A stretch of 64,000 nt of DNA, from the NCBI RefSeq assembly GCF_011682145.1, contig NZ_WHJH01000033.1, positions 1 through 64,000 on the forward strand, given 5' to 3'. The notes below the pieces were generated by a model. It was not told the origin of the DNA, ran no database searches, and worked only from the letters and a program-made list of their open reading frames with translations. How positions within the stretch are numbered: position 1 is the first letter of the stretch; each line of letters starts with the position of its first letter. Positions 1 through 8,051 of this stretch are shown in pieces. Source of the stretch: Massilia mucilaginosa (lineage in GTDB: Bacteria > Pseudomonadota > Gammaproteobacteria > Burkholderiales > Burkholderiaceae_D). Made by a program: the position numbers and the translations under genes.

Positions 1-94
1 TTTTTCATGACTTCCCCTTTCGATAGTGGCTGACAGATTCGCCAAATTCGTTTAGACCACGCTGACTTACAAATGTCGCGTCACCGTAGGTCTC

Positions 95-113
95 GGGACG
101 GGGAAGTCCCTTT
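95..113 (+). terminator. weak terminator-like hairpin
   Basis: A 5-bp perfect stem (GGGAC at 95-99, GTCCC at 106-110) with a 6-nt loop is followed by only three Ts. It could end a gene lying upstream of the window. No gene is visible between 1 and 317 on either strand apart from regulatory DNA for nirK. Confidence 0.3.
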
Positions 114-119
114 CATTCA

Positions 120-189
120 TTCGGACAAGGCCTGAGCAGTGCTGCATTTACCAGCCAGGAGCGTTGGTATTGTTCAGGCCGTGTCCGAA
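120..189. repeat. 16-bp inverted repeat upstream of nirK
   Basis: The arms 120-135 and 174-189 are inverted copies matching at 15 of 16 bases, with a 38-nt loop. The structure lies 34 nt upstream of the FNR-like site of nirK. It may be part of an upstream terminator or a decayed mobile-element end. Its function is not known. Confidence 0.45.
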
Positions 190-222
190 TGCCAGACCTG
201 ACACCGGCTGGTAGACAGAAAT

Positions 223-236
223 GTAATCCACATCAA
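223..236 (+). promoter_or_regulatory. FNR/DNR-like half-conserved site of nirK
   Basis: The sequence GTAAT-CCAC-ATCAA has a perfect right half (ATCAA) and a degenerate left half relative to TTGAT-N4-ATCAA. A TAGCAT -10-like hexamer lies at 259-264, placing the site centre about 41 nt upstream of the expected transcription start, the usual class II activator spacing. The following bases (GGAATTT) resemble those after the two other sites in this island. Candidate regulators are FNR/ANR or DNR/NNR, none of which is encoded here. Confidence 0.5.
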
Positions 237-317
237 GGAATTTCCAGAACGCAAACCTTAGCATTCTGTTGACGGCTGCCTTTCGCAACGTCCAACAGAA
301 AAAGAAAAGGTCTTATC

Positions 318-1727
318 ATGCGCTCGCTTCCTCTCCGCCTCGCCGGCACCTGCCTCGCCACCGCTTCCGCCCTCCTCTCGCTGCACGCCCAGGCCGCCGA
401 GCCGGCGCTGCCGGTCATTCATCAGGAACTGCTCGCGCCGCCCGCGCTGCCGCCGCAAATCACGCGCAAGACGCCGGCGCGCGTGGTCGTCAACCTGACC
501 GTCGAGGAAATCGAGCGCGAGATCGCACCTGGCACGCGCTACACCTTCTGGACCTTTGGCGGCACCGTCCCCGGCAAGATGATCCGCGTGCGCGAAGGCG
601 ACACGGTCGAACTGAACCTGCAAAACCTGGCCGGTAACAAGCTGCCCCACAATATCGACCTGCACGCGGTTACCGGCCCCGGTGGCGGCGCCGGGCAAAC
701 CCTGATCGCACCGGGCAATCAAGCCAGCTTCACCTTCAAGGCGCTGGCCCCCGGCCTGTACGTATACCACTGCGCCACCGCGCCCGTCGGCATGCACGTC
801 GCTAACGGCATGTACGGCATGATCCTGGTCGAACCCAAAGAAGGCATGTCCAAGGTCGACAAGGAATACTACGTCATGCAGGGCGATTTCTACACCACCG
901 GCGCCTACCGCGCTCCCGGCCTGCAGGGCTTCGACATGCAGAAAGCGGTCGACGAGCGGCCAACCTATGTGCTGTTCAACGGCGCCGACGGCGCACTGAC
1001 CGGCCAGGGCGCGCTGACCGCCAAGGCGGGCGACAAGGTGCGCATGTTCTTCGGCGTGGGCGGACCAAATATCGTTTCGAGCTTCCACGTCATCGGCGCC
1101 ATTTTCGACAAGGTCTACACCGAAGGCGGTTCCCGCTTCCAGGAAAACGTCCAGACCACGCTGGTGCCGGCGGGCGGCTCGACCATCGTCGAATTCGTGC
1201 CGCGCGTCCCGGGCAACCTGACCCTGGTCGACCACTCGCTAACGCGCGCCTTCAACAAGGGCGCGGTCGGCCTGATGGCGGTCAGCGGACCCGAACGGCC
1301 CGACATCTACGGCAAGGGCATCAAGACCGCGCTGAAAGGGGCCAAGGCGCCGGCAGTTGCGGCCACCACCCCACCGCTACCCGCCTCCACCAACGCGCAG
1401 CGCGTGCGCGGCAAGGCGGTCTACGACAACACCTGCGCATCCTGCCATCTGCCCGACGGCAAAGGCGTCCCGGGCGTGTTCCCGCCGCTCGCCAATTCCG
1501 ATTTCTTCCAGGAGCGGCCTTACGAGATGGCGCACATCGTGCTGCATGGCCGCAGCGGAGAGCTGGTCGTCAACGGCGAGCATTACAACTCGGTCATGCC
1601 GCCGCAGGACCTCGATGACGACGATGTCGCCGCCGTCATCAACTACGTCAGCACCGACATGAACGCCGGCAAACCCGTCATCACGCCGGCCCAGGTCAAG
1701 CAGATGCGCCAGGTCAAAACCAATTGA
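318..1727 (+). CDS. nirK: copper nitrite reductase NirK with fused C-terminal cytochrome c domain
   Basis: This is the periplasmic enzyme that reduces nitrite to nitric oxide. Residues 1-27 form a signal peptide. Two cupredoxin domains follow. Type 1 copper ligands are H111, C152, H160 and M165. Type 2 ligands are H116, H151 and H306, and the catalytic pair is D114 and H257. A Pro/Ala linker near 345-360 leads to a class I cytochrome c domain with CASCH at 373-377. At 469 residues the protein is about 100 longer than plain NirK, which is accounted for by the haem domain. Such a tethered haem domain probably delivers electrons directly. It heads the nirK-nirV-SCO operon, with a 7-nt gap to nirV. 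Confidence 0.96.
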   Translation: MRSLPLRLAGTCLATASALLSLHAQAAEPALPVIHQELLAPPALPPQITRKTPARVVVNLTVEEIEREIAPGTRYTFWTFGGTVPGKMIRVREGDTVELNLQNLAGNKLPHNIDLHAVTGPGGGAGQTLIAPGNQASFTFKALAPGLYVYHCATAPVGMHVANGMYGMILVEPKEGMSKVDKEYYVMQGDFYTTGAYRAPGLQGFDMQKAVDERPTYVLFNGADGALTGQGALTAKAGDKVRMFFGVGGPNIVSSFHVIGAIFDKVYTEGGSRFQENVQTTLVPAGGSTIVEFVPRVPGNLTLVDHSLTRAFNKGAVGLMAVSGPERPDIYGKGIKTALKGAKAPAVAATTPPLPASTNAQRVRGKAVYDNTCASCHLPDGKGVPGVFPPLANSDFFQERPYEMAHIVLHGRSGELVVNGEHYNSVMPPQDLDDDDVAAVINYVSTDMNAGKPVITPAQVKQMRQVKTN

Positions 1728-1734
1728 CCGCGCG

Positions 1735-2541
1735 ATGAAACGTCAACTGACAATCGCCACCTGCGCGGCGGTGCTGCTGGTGCTGTCCCGCGCCGCCGCG
1801 GCCGGCGAGTACGTGGCGCTGCCCGGCGGCGAGCTGCGCTCGGTGATGCCGGCCGACGGCAAGGAGGCGCCGGCCATCGTGGCGGCGTTTTCGATGCGCA
1901 GCGCGCCGGTCAGCAACGCCGAATTTCGCCAGTTCGTGCTCGCGCATCCGCAATGGCAGCGCGGCCAGGCGCCGGCGGTGCTGGCTGCGCCCACCTACCT
2001 GGCGGCGTGGCGCGGCGCCGCCGACCATGGCGCGCTGGCGCCGGATGCACCGGTCACCAACGTCAGCTGGCACGCGGCGAATGCCTTCTGCGCCAGCGAA
2101 GGCGCGCGCCTGCCGCGCTGGCACGAGTGGGAATACGCCGCCGCGGCCGACGCCACCCGTGCCGACGCCCGCGACGATCCCCAATGGCTGGAGCACATCC
2201 TGAACTGGTACGCCCATCCGGCCAGCACGCCGCCGTCGCGCATGCGTGCCAATGCGCCGAATTTTTACGGCCTGTACGACATGCATGGCCTGGTGTGGGA
2301 ATGGGTCGAGGATTACAGCGCGCTGTTCGTCAGTGCCGACAGCCGCACCCAGGACCCGCGCAAACAGCTCGACTACTGCGGCGGCGCGGCGCTCTCGCTG
2401 GGCGACCGCCGCAATTACGCGGTGTTGATGCGCATCGCTCTGCTGGCGGCGATGGAAGGCGCGCAGGACGGCGGCTACCTGGGCTTTCGCTGCGCGCGCG
2501 ACGCAGCCACCGATACATCCAAACTGAAAGACTCACCATGA
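1735..2541 (+). CDS. nirV: NirV-type formylglycine-generating-enzyme-like protein
   Basis: A 268-residue protein with an N-terminal signal peptide (ends near AAAAG) and an FGE-sulfatase/SUMF1 fold: motifs NVSWHAANAFC, LPRWHEWEYAA, NFYGLYDMHGLVWEWVED and GYLGFRCAR. NirV genes commonly follow nirK. Their exact role is unsettled, and a link to maturation or copper loading is inferred from context only. Its stop overlaps the start of the next gene as ATGA, so the two are probably translationally coupled. Confidence 0.88.
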   Translation: MKRQLTIATCAAVLLVLSRAAAAGEYVALPGGELRSVMPADGKEAPAIVAAFSMRSAPVSNAEFRQFVLAHPQWQRGQAPAVLAAPTYLAAWRGAADHGALAPDAPVTNVSWHAANAFCASEGARLPRWHEWEYAAAADATRADARDDPQWLEHILNWYAHPASTPPSRMRANAPNFYGLYDMHGLVWEWVEDYSALFVSADSRTQDPRKQLDYCGGAALSLGDRRNYAVLMRIALLAAMEGAQDGGYLGFRCARDAATDTSKLKDSP

Positions 2542-3128
2542 ACACCTTCAATCCCGTGCGCCGCGCGCTCTTGCGCGCGAGCGTCCTTGCCGCCAGCTTC
2601 GTCGCGGCCCCGCTGGCGCACGCCGATGCGCTGCCGGCCGATTCGCTGTACCGCCTCTCGGTCCCGCTCAAGGACAGCCAGGGGCGCCAGTTCGACTGGC
2701 GCGCGCTGGCCGGCCGCCCGTTGCTGGTAACGATGTTCTACGGCGACTGCAACGCAGCCTGCCCGATCATCATCGAAAACCTGCGCCGCACGGTCGACGC
2801 GGTCAAGCCCGCGCCGGGCCGGCTGACGGTGCTGATGGTCAGCCTCGACCCGCTGTACGACACGCCCGGCTCGCTGGCCGACCTGGCCAAATCGCACAAG
2901 CTCGATCCCGCCATCTTCCGCCTGGCGGTGGCCGCCAACGAAACCCATACGCGCGCCATGGCCGGCGCCTTGCAGGTCAAGTACCGCGCCGTCACCAACG
3001 GCGAAATCAACCACACCACGCGCGTGTGCCTGCTCGACGCCGGCGGCAAACTGCTAGCAAGCAGCACGCAACTGAGTCCCCTGCCCGATCCCGCGTTTGT
3101 CGCCCGGATCCGGCTCGCTGTCAAATAG
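2538..3128 (+). CDS. SCO1/SenC-family copper chaperone
   Basis: A 196-residue thioredoxin-fold protein starting at the ATG that overlaps the nirV stop. An N-terminal signal or anchor (RRALLRASVLAASFVAAPLAHA) is followed by the copper-binding CNAAC (CxxxC) and a downstream INHTTRVCLLD containing the conserved SCO histidine. SCO proteins deliver copper to copper oxidases. Here the position directly after nirK-nirV suggests metallation of NirK or of a nitrogen-oxide-related oxidase, which is inference. Confidence 0.88.
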   Translation: MNTFNPVRRALLRASVLAASFVAAPLAHADALPADSLYRLSVPLKDSQGRQFDWRALAGRPLLVTMFYGDCNAACPIIIENLRRTVDAVKPAPGRLTVLMVSLDPLYDTPGSLADLAKSHKLDPAIFRLAVAANETHTRAMAGALQVKYRAVTNGEINHTTRVCLLDAGGKLLASSTQLSPLPDPAFVARIRLAVK

Positions 3129-3141
3129 CCGGCGGCGAAAA

Positions 3142-3155
3142 CCAATCTGGATCAA
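3142..3155 (+). promoter_or_regulatory. FNR/DNR-like half-site upstream of nrdD
   Basis: CCAAT-CTGG-ATCAA has a perfect right half followed by GGATTTT, the same extension as at 9151. The left half is poor (2 of 5). A TAAAAC -10-like hexamer at 3173-3178 gives roughly class II spacing. Taken alone it is weak. Its similarity to the other two sites in the island raises the likelihood that it is real. Confidence 0.4.
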
Positions 3156-3249
3156 GGATTTTGCAAACGCGCTAAAACTCCGTTGACCACACTATATATA
3201 GTCACTAACCTCTCTCCATGCACTACATCTTGTGCCTCATGGAGAGCAA

Positions 3250-5265
3250 ATGATCAATCCACCGCTTCACTTACCCACCCACATCCGCAAGCGCGACGGC
3301 GCCGTCAAGCCGTTCGACACGACCCGCATCGAGTCGGCCATGCAGCGCGCCGCTCAGGCCAGCGGCGAGTTCGATGCCGGCACCGCGCACAGCCTGACCC
3401 GGAACGCGGTGCTGCCCGCGCTGTCCGCACTGGCCACCGCCACGCCCGGTGTCGAACAAGTCCAGGACGCGGTCGAAACCGCCCTGTTCGAGGCCGGCCA
3501 CCGCGCGACCCTGCGCGCTTTTGTCGTGTATCGCGAGCAGCACCACGGCCTGCGGCGCGACCGCAAAAGCCTGATCGACGTCGAAGCGTCGATGAACGAG
3601 TACCTGGAGCAGCGCGACTGGCGCGTCAACGCCAACGCCAACCAGGGCTATTCGCTGGGCGGACTGATTCTGAATGTATCGGGCAAGGTGATCGCCAATT
3701 ACTGGCTCGATCACGTTTATCCGCCCGCCGTGGGTAGCGCCCACCGCAACGCCGACCTGCACATCCACGACCTCGACATGCTGGCCGGCTACTGCGCCGG
3801 CTGGTCGTTGCGCACACTGCTGCACGAAGGCTTGAACGGCGTGCCGGGCAAGATCGAATCGGCGCCGCCGAAACACATGTCGAGCGCCATCGGCCAGATC
3901 GTCAACTTCCTCGGCACGCTGCAGAACGAATGGGCGGGCGCCCAGGCGTTCAGCTCTTTCGACACCTACATGGCGCCATACGTGCGCGTCGACTCGCTCA
4001 GCTACGAGAGCGTCAAGCAGTATATCCAGGAGCTGATCTACAACCTGAACGTGCCGTCGCGCTGGGGCACGCAGACGCCGTTCACCAACCTCACCTTCGA
4101 CTGGGTGTGCCCGGAAGACCTGCGCGAGCAGGTGCCGCACATCGCCGGCGCCGATATGCCGTTCACCTACGGCGACTTGCAGGTCGAGATGGACATGATC
4201 AACCGCGCCTACATCGAGATCATGATGACGGGCGACGCCAAGGGACGCGTGTTCACTTTCCCGATCCCGACCTACAACATCACCGAGGACTTTGCGTGGA
4301 ATAGCCCGAATGCGGAACTGCTGTTCGAAATGACGGCGCGCTACGGCCTGCCCTACTTCCAGAACTTCCTCAACTCGGAACTCAAGCCGAACATGATCCG
4401 TTCGATGTGCTGCCGCCTCCAGCTCGACCTGCGCGAACTGCTCAAGCGCGGCAATGGCCTGTTCGGATCGGCCGAACAAACCGGCTCGCTCGGTGTGGTG
4501 ACGATCAACTGCGCGCGCCTGGGCTACCTGCATGCGGACGACGAGGAAGGCCTGTTCGAGGCACTCGACCGCCTGCTCGACCTGGGCCGCGACAGCCTGG
4601 AGATCAAGCGCAAGGTCATCCAGCGCCACATGGACAATGGCCTGTTCCCGTACACGAAGCGCTACCTGGGCACCCTGCGCAATCACTTTTCGACCCTGGG
4701 CGTGAACGGCGTCAATGAGATGATCCGCAATTTCACGTGGGGCGAGCACGATATTTCGAGCGACTGGGGCCACGCCTTCGCCCTGCGCCTGCTGGACCAC
4801 GTGCGCGCGCGCATGCTCGAATTCCAGGACCAGACCGGCCATATGTACAACCTCGAAGCGACGCCCGCCGAAGGCACCACCTACCGTTTCGCGCGCGAAG
4901 ACCGCAAGCGCCATCCCGACATCCTGCAGGCCGGCACCGACGCCATGCCCTACTACACCAACTCGTCGCAGCTGCCGGTCGGCTTCACCGACGATCCGTT
5001 CGAGGCGCTGGAACGGCAGGATCCGCTACAGCGCAAATACACCGGCGGCACCGTGCTGCACCTGTACATGAGCGAACCGCTGTCGACGGCCGACGCCTGC
5101 CGCTCGCTGGTCAAGCGCGCCCTTGGCCGCTTCGGCCTGCCCTACATCACCGTCACGCCGACGTTTTCGATCTGCCCCAAGCACGGTTATCTGGGGGGCA
5201 GCCATCCGTTTTGTCCCAAATGCGATCTTGACCTGATCGCGCGCAAGCAACGCGAAGTTGCGTAA
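3250..5265 (+). CDS. nrdD: anaerobic (class III) ribonucleoside-triphosphate reductase, main chain
   Basis: Reduces ribonucleoside triphosphates to deoxynucleotides without oxygen. The ATG at 3250 is preferred over a GTG at 3232 because GGAGAG lies 4 nt upstream. Domains: an N-terminal ATP-cone (KRDGAVKPFDTTRIESAM), the ten-stranded barrel with the catalytic cysteines (SMCCRLQLD, TINCARLGYL), and a C-terminal zinc-type region CPKHGYLGG...CPKC. The chain stops there at 671 residues. The RVxGY glycyl-radical loop expected at the end of NrdD is absent and is encoded by the next ORF. The remainder looks intact, with no sign of decay. Confidence 0.93.
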   Translation: MINPPLHLPTHIRKRDGAVKPFDTTRIESAMQRAAQASGEFDAGTAHSLTRNAVLPALSALATATPGVEQVQDAVETALFEAGHRATLRAFVVYREQHHGLRRDRKSLIDVEASMNEYLEQRDWRVNANANQGYSLGGLILNVSGKVIANYWLDHVYPPAVGSAHRNADLHIHDLDMLAGYCAGWSLRTLLHEGLNGVPGKIESAPPKHMSSAIGQIVNFLGTLQNEWAGAQAFSSFDTYMAPYVRVDSLSYESVKQYIQELIYNLNVPSRWGTQTPFTNLTFDWVCPEDLREQVPHIAGADMPFTYGDLQVEMDMINRAYIEIMMTGDAKGRVFTFPIPTYNITEDFAWNSPNAELLFEMTARYGLPYFQNFLNSELKPNMIRSMCCRLQLDLRELLKRGNGLFGSAEQTGSLGVVTINCARLGYLHADDEEGLFEALDRLLDLGRDSLEIKRKVIQRHMDNGLFPYTKRYLGTLRNHFSTLGVNGVNEMIRNFTWGEHDISSDWGHAFALRLLDHVRARMLEFQDQTGHMYNLEATPAEGTTYRFAREDRKRHPDILQAGTDAMPYYTNSSQLPVGFTDDPFEALERQDPLQRKYTGGTVLHLYMSEPLSTADACRSLVKRALGRFGLPYITVTPTFSICPKHGYLGGSHPFCPKCDLDLIARKQREVA

Positions 5266-5283
5266 CCAACCAAGGAGTTATCC

Positions 5284-5478
5284 ATGTCAGACCTGAGCCA
5301 AGCTGTATTTTTCGCACCCCAAACCATCACCCTCACCGACGCCGAGCGCCAGCCCTGCGAAGTCTGGACCCGCGTGATGGGTTATCACCGCCCCGTGTCG
5401 TCCTTCAACACCGGCAAGAAGGGCGAGTTCCACGAGCGCACCTGGTTTACCGAGCGCGCCATTGCGGCGCGCAGCTAG
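5284..5478 (+). CDS. separate NrdD glycyl-radical domain
   Basis: A 64-residue ORF starting 18 nt after nrdD with its own strong ribosome site (AAGGAG, 6 nt from ATG). Residues 25-43 (CEVWTRVMGYHRPVSSFNT) contain the RVMGY glycyl-radical motif with the radical glycine at G33. This segment normally forms the C terminus of NrdD. The separate start signal, the in-frame stop of nrdD and the intact sequences suggest a genuinely split enzyme rather than a sequencing frameshift. C25 may supply a zinc ligand to the CxxH/CxxC site of the main chain (inference). Confidence 0.85.
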   Translation: MSDLSQAVFFAPQTITLTDAERQPCEVWTRVMGYHRPVSSFNTGKKGEFHERTWFTERAIAARS

Positions 5479-5479
5479 C

Positions 5480-6178
5480 GTGGGCGCCGGCGCGCTGCGG
5501 GTGGGCGGGGTCACCGCCTTTACCGCGACCGATTTTCCCGGCAAGCTGGCGGCCGCGGTGTTCATCCAGGGATGCCCGTGGCGCTGCGGCTACTGCCACA
5601 ATCCGCACCTGCAACCGCGCCAGCGCGGGCCGCACTCCTGGGCCGACGTGATGGCGCTGCTGGTGCGGCGCGCCGGCTTGCTCGATGGCGTGGTGTTCAG
5701 CGGCGGCGAGCCGACCATGGACCCCGCGCTGCCGTTTGCGATGGCGGCGGTACGCCAGATGGGCCTTGCGGTCGGACTGCACACGGCGTGCATCTACCCG
5801 CGCCAGCTGAAGGAGGTGCTGCCGCTGGTCGATTGGGTGGGGTTCGATATCAAGGCCCCATTCGAGGCCTACCAGCGCGTGACGGGCGTGGCCGGCAGCG
5901 GCGAGCCGGCGCGGGCCTGCCTGCAGATGATCGTCGAGAGCGGCGTGGCGCACGAGTGCAGGACCACGCTGCATCCGGCACTGTTGTCGGAAGCCGAGGT
6001 GGAGGGCCTGGCGATGACGCTGGCCGATGCCGGCGTGCGCAATTACGCCATCCAGACCTTCCGCGCGCAGGGCTGCGCGGATGCCGGCCTGAACGCGACG
6101 GCGGGTCCTGTCATGAACGCAGCGGCGCTGCAACGCATTGGCGCGCGCTTCGACACCTTCGTAATGCGGCCCGCGTGA
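5480..6178 (+). CDS. nrdG: anaerobic ribonucleotide reductase activase, radical SAM
   Basis: Radical-SAM protein that generates the glycyl radical on NrdD. The 4Fe-4S motif CPWRCGYC (CxxxCxxC) and the SAM-binding GGEP are present, and the family opening RVGGVTAFTATDFPGKLAAAVF fits. The start is uncertain: GTG at 5480 lies 1 nt beyond the stop of the glycyl-domain ORF, and an in-frame TTG at 5462 would overlap it. Neither has a clear ribosome site, so translational coupling is likely. It is the last gene of the nrdD operon before the palindrome at 6213. Confidence 0.88.
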   Translation: MGAGALRVGGVTAFTATDFPGKLAAAVFIQGCPWRCGYCHNPHLQPRQRGPHSWADVMALLVRRAGLLDGVVFSGGEPTMDPALPFAMAAVRQMGLAVGLHTACIYPRQLKEVLPLVDWVGFDIKAPFEAYQRVTGVAGSGEPARACLQMIVESGVAHECRTTLHPALLSEAEVEGLAMTLADAGVRNYAIQTFRAQGCADAGLNATAGPVMNAAALQRIGARFDTFVMRPA

Positions 6179-6212
6179 AACAGACAGCCAGCAAGTTCCA
6201 ACTACCTACGAG

Positions 6213-6292
6213 CCGTCTTCCCCGCGCAGGCGGGGACCCATAGCACGTCTGAGCAGAGGTGGTATGGGTCCCCGCCTGCGCGGGGAAGACGG
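6213..6292. repeat. 30-bp perfect palindrome with CGCGCAGGC core, likely bidirectional terminator
   Basis: The arms 6213-6242 and 6263-6292 are perfect inverted 30-bp copies around a 20-nt loop. The element sits between the convergent nrdG and DGC genes and could terminate both. The arm core CCCGCGCAGGCGGG resembles hairpins at 42758-42787 and 55806-55855, suggesting a dispersed REP-like repeat. Confidence 0.85.
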
Positions 6293-6296
6293 TGGT

Positions 6297-6671
6297 TTAG
6301 CGCAGCACACCGATATCGGTGCGCAACTGCGCTGCCAGTTCTTCCGCCTGCGCCTTGTCAAAATCCGCATGCATCTTCTTGCGCACTCCAAGTTCACTGA
6401 GCAGCACATGCCGGTCCGGCACCACGCCGTGCCGCGCCAGGCACTGGCGCGCGCAGGCCAGCGGACAGCCGTCGATCGCCAGCACAGGGCGGCCCGAGCG
6501 CGCCAGCTTGACCAGCGGCGCCACGCCGCCGCCAACGCCGGCGATGCACGACATTTCGGCCGCGCCGCTGCGATCGAGCGACAGCGCCAGGTAATTCGCC
6601 ATCTGCGCCGCGCTCGAACATCCCGAACACGAATACACCAGCGGCAGCGCCGCCCTGTCGGTACCCATCAT
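6297..6671 (-). CDS. DGC-domain putative zinc-binding protein
   Basis: About 124 residues. YSCSGCSSAAQMANYLAL near the N terminus and the IDGCPLACARQCL signature (the D-G-C of PF08859) identify the family. Cysteine clusters suggest zinc or another metal. The biochemical role is not established. Start: two ATGs in tandem (6671 and 6668) follow a GGGAGG ribosome site, and 6668 has the better spacing. It is the last gene of the ubiU-ubiV-ubiT operon, so a link to the anaerobic quinone pathway or NO response is plausible. Confidence 0.8.
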   Translation of the reverse strand: MMGTDRAALPLVYSCSGCSSAAQMANYLALSLDRSGAAEMSCIAGVGGGVAPLVKLARSGRPVLAIDGCPLACARQCLARHGVVPDRHVLLSELGVRKKMHADFDKAQAEELAAQLRTDIGVLR

Positions 6672-6680
6672 CAACCTCCC

Positions 6681-7142
6681 TTACATGGCAGAGCCCCGGC
6701 GCCAGCGCGCCGGCAGCAAACGCTCCGGATCGAACAGCGCAACGTCAATCGCGTCGAGCGTGTTTTTCACCAGCAGCCCCAGTTCGGTGTCGCCCTCCAT
6801 CGTCAGGCGACGTGCGAAAAACAGCGTGTCCGGATCTTCGCGGCGCTGCGCCAGCAGCAAAAAATCGCGCGCACTGGCGCCGATCGACAGATCCGGTTTC
6901 TCCTGCGCCGCAATGGCCACGAAGCGCGATCCGTGCCAGCTCACATCGAAGCGCAGGCCGGCATCGATGACGACGATGCCAATCGAGCGCTTGTCCATCG
7001 CCGCGCGCACGTCGCCGGGCAGGTGCGGCCCGAGCACGCGGCTCAAGCCGGCGGCAAACAGCAGCGAACCCGGAAAGCGCGGCAGGCGCCCAAGCACACC
7101 GGCCAGCGGCTTGGGCAACAGCGGATACGCGTGCGGCTTCAT
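6681..7142 (-). CDS. ubiT: UbiT, SCP2-domain accessory factor for O2-independent ubiquinone synthesis
   Basis: A 153-residue SCP2/sterol-carrier-like protein (core GIVVIDAGLRFDVSWHGSRFVAI and LSIGASARDFLLLAQRREDPDTLFFARRL split by a short loop). In Escherichia coli UbiT works with UbiU and UbiV to make ubiquinone without O2, probably presenting the lipid intermediate. Its start overlaps the ubiV stop by 4 nt. Identification relies on the fold-like wording and on gene order ubiU-ubiV-ubiT. Confidence 0.87.
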   Translation of the reverse strand: MKPHAYPLLPKPLAGVLGRLPRFPGSLLFAAGLSRVLGPHLPGDVRAAMDKRSIGIVVIDAGLRFDVSWHGSRFVAIAAQEKPDLSIGASARDFLLLAQRREDPDTLFFARRLTMEGDTELGLLVKNTLDAIDVALFDPERLLPARWRRGSAM

Positions 7143-8041
7143 GCTGCCTCCCGCTTGTCGAACGCCATGCCCGGCTTGCCGTGCCAGTAGCCGTCACAGG
7201 CCGCCGCCGGCATCAGCGGCGCCAGAGCGGCCTGCGCCTGCGCCGTCTCCAGCTCGCGCCGGCGCGCGCGGTCGAACAGCGCCACCACGGCGTCGGTATG
7301 CTGCGCCTGTGGACTGATGCGCAGCACGTCCACGCCCATCGACGCCATCACCGCCATTTCGCCCAGCAGGTTGTACACCAGGTGCGACTGGATCTGGGTG
7401 CCGTTCAGGATCAGGAAGGTATCGGCGTCGCGCGTGCGCAGTTCCAGTCCGTCCGGGTGCGCCATGCAGCTGAACTGGCAATCGTCCTTGCCCAGGTTGC
7501 GGTGGCGCGCCGTGAAGCAGCGTGCGGAGAACGCCAGCGGCATGCGGCCATACGCGAACACCTCGGTTTCCAGCCCCGTCGGCCGGCTTTGCTGCATCGT
7601 TGCCAGTGCGGCGCGGCCCATCTCCAACGGCATCACCCAGCGCCGCGCGCCCAGTTGCGCCATCAGCGCCACGCTGTCTTCGTTGTACAGGTTCAGGTGC
7701 GGACCGGCCACGAACGGCAAGCTGCCGTCCAGGCAGTGCACGGCGCCGATATCGTTCGCTTCGACCGCAAAGCGTCCGTTGCAGGTGAGCTTGCGCAGAT
7801 TGGTCAGGTCGCTGCCCGATTCCAGCAGGGCCTGGGTCGACAGCACCACCTCCTTGCCGGCGTCGGCCAGCATGGCCGCCAGCGCCAGCCAGTCGGGCAA
7901 GCGCAGCTCGTGGCGGCGCGAGCACACCGTTTCGCCAAGGTAGACGATATCGACCGGGCTTGCCGCCACCGCGTCGTAGAACGCCATCATCGTATCGCGC
8001 GGCCAGTAGTACAACACCGGTCCGAGGGCCAGTTTCATCAT
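7139..8041 (-). CDS. ubiV: UbiV, U32-peptidase-like O2-independent hydroxylase subunit
   Basis: A 300-residue member of the U32 family. Four cysteines match the iron-sulfur ligands known for UbiV: one in GETVCSRRHEL (residue 40) and three in CFTARHRNLGKDDCQFSC, with spacing 13 and 4. UbiU-UbiV forms a 4Fe-4S heterodimer that hydroxylates the quinone ring from a non-O2 oxygen donor. Two adjacent ATGs (8041, 8038) are possible starts. It lies 10 nt after ubiU. Confidence 0.9.
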   Translation of the reverse strand: MMKLALGPVLYYWPRDTMMAFYDAVAASPVDIVYLGETVCSRRHELRLPDWLALAAMLADAGKEVVLSTQALLESGSDLTNLRKLTCNGRFAVEANDIGAVHCLDGSLPFVAGPHLNLYNEDSVALMAQLGARRWVMPLEMGRAALATMQQSRPTGLETEVFAYGRMPLAFSARCFTARHRNLGKDDCQFSCMAHPDGLELRTRDADTFLILNGTQIQSHLVYNLLGEMAVMASMGVDVLRISPQAQHTDAVVALFDRARRRELETAQAQAALAPLMPAAACDGYWHGKPGMAFDKREAA

Positions 8042-8051
8042 TGTGCCTCCC

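Noticed and set aside
258-1235. 325-codon open frame on the minus strand opposite nirK
   Set aside because: Shadow of the high-GC third-position bias of nirK. It has no recognisable domain and no ribosome site.
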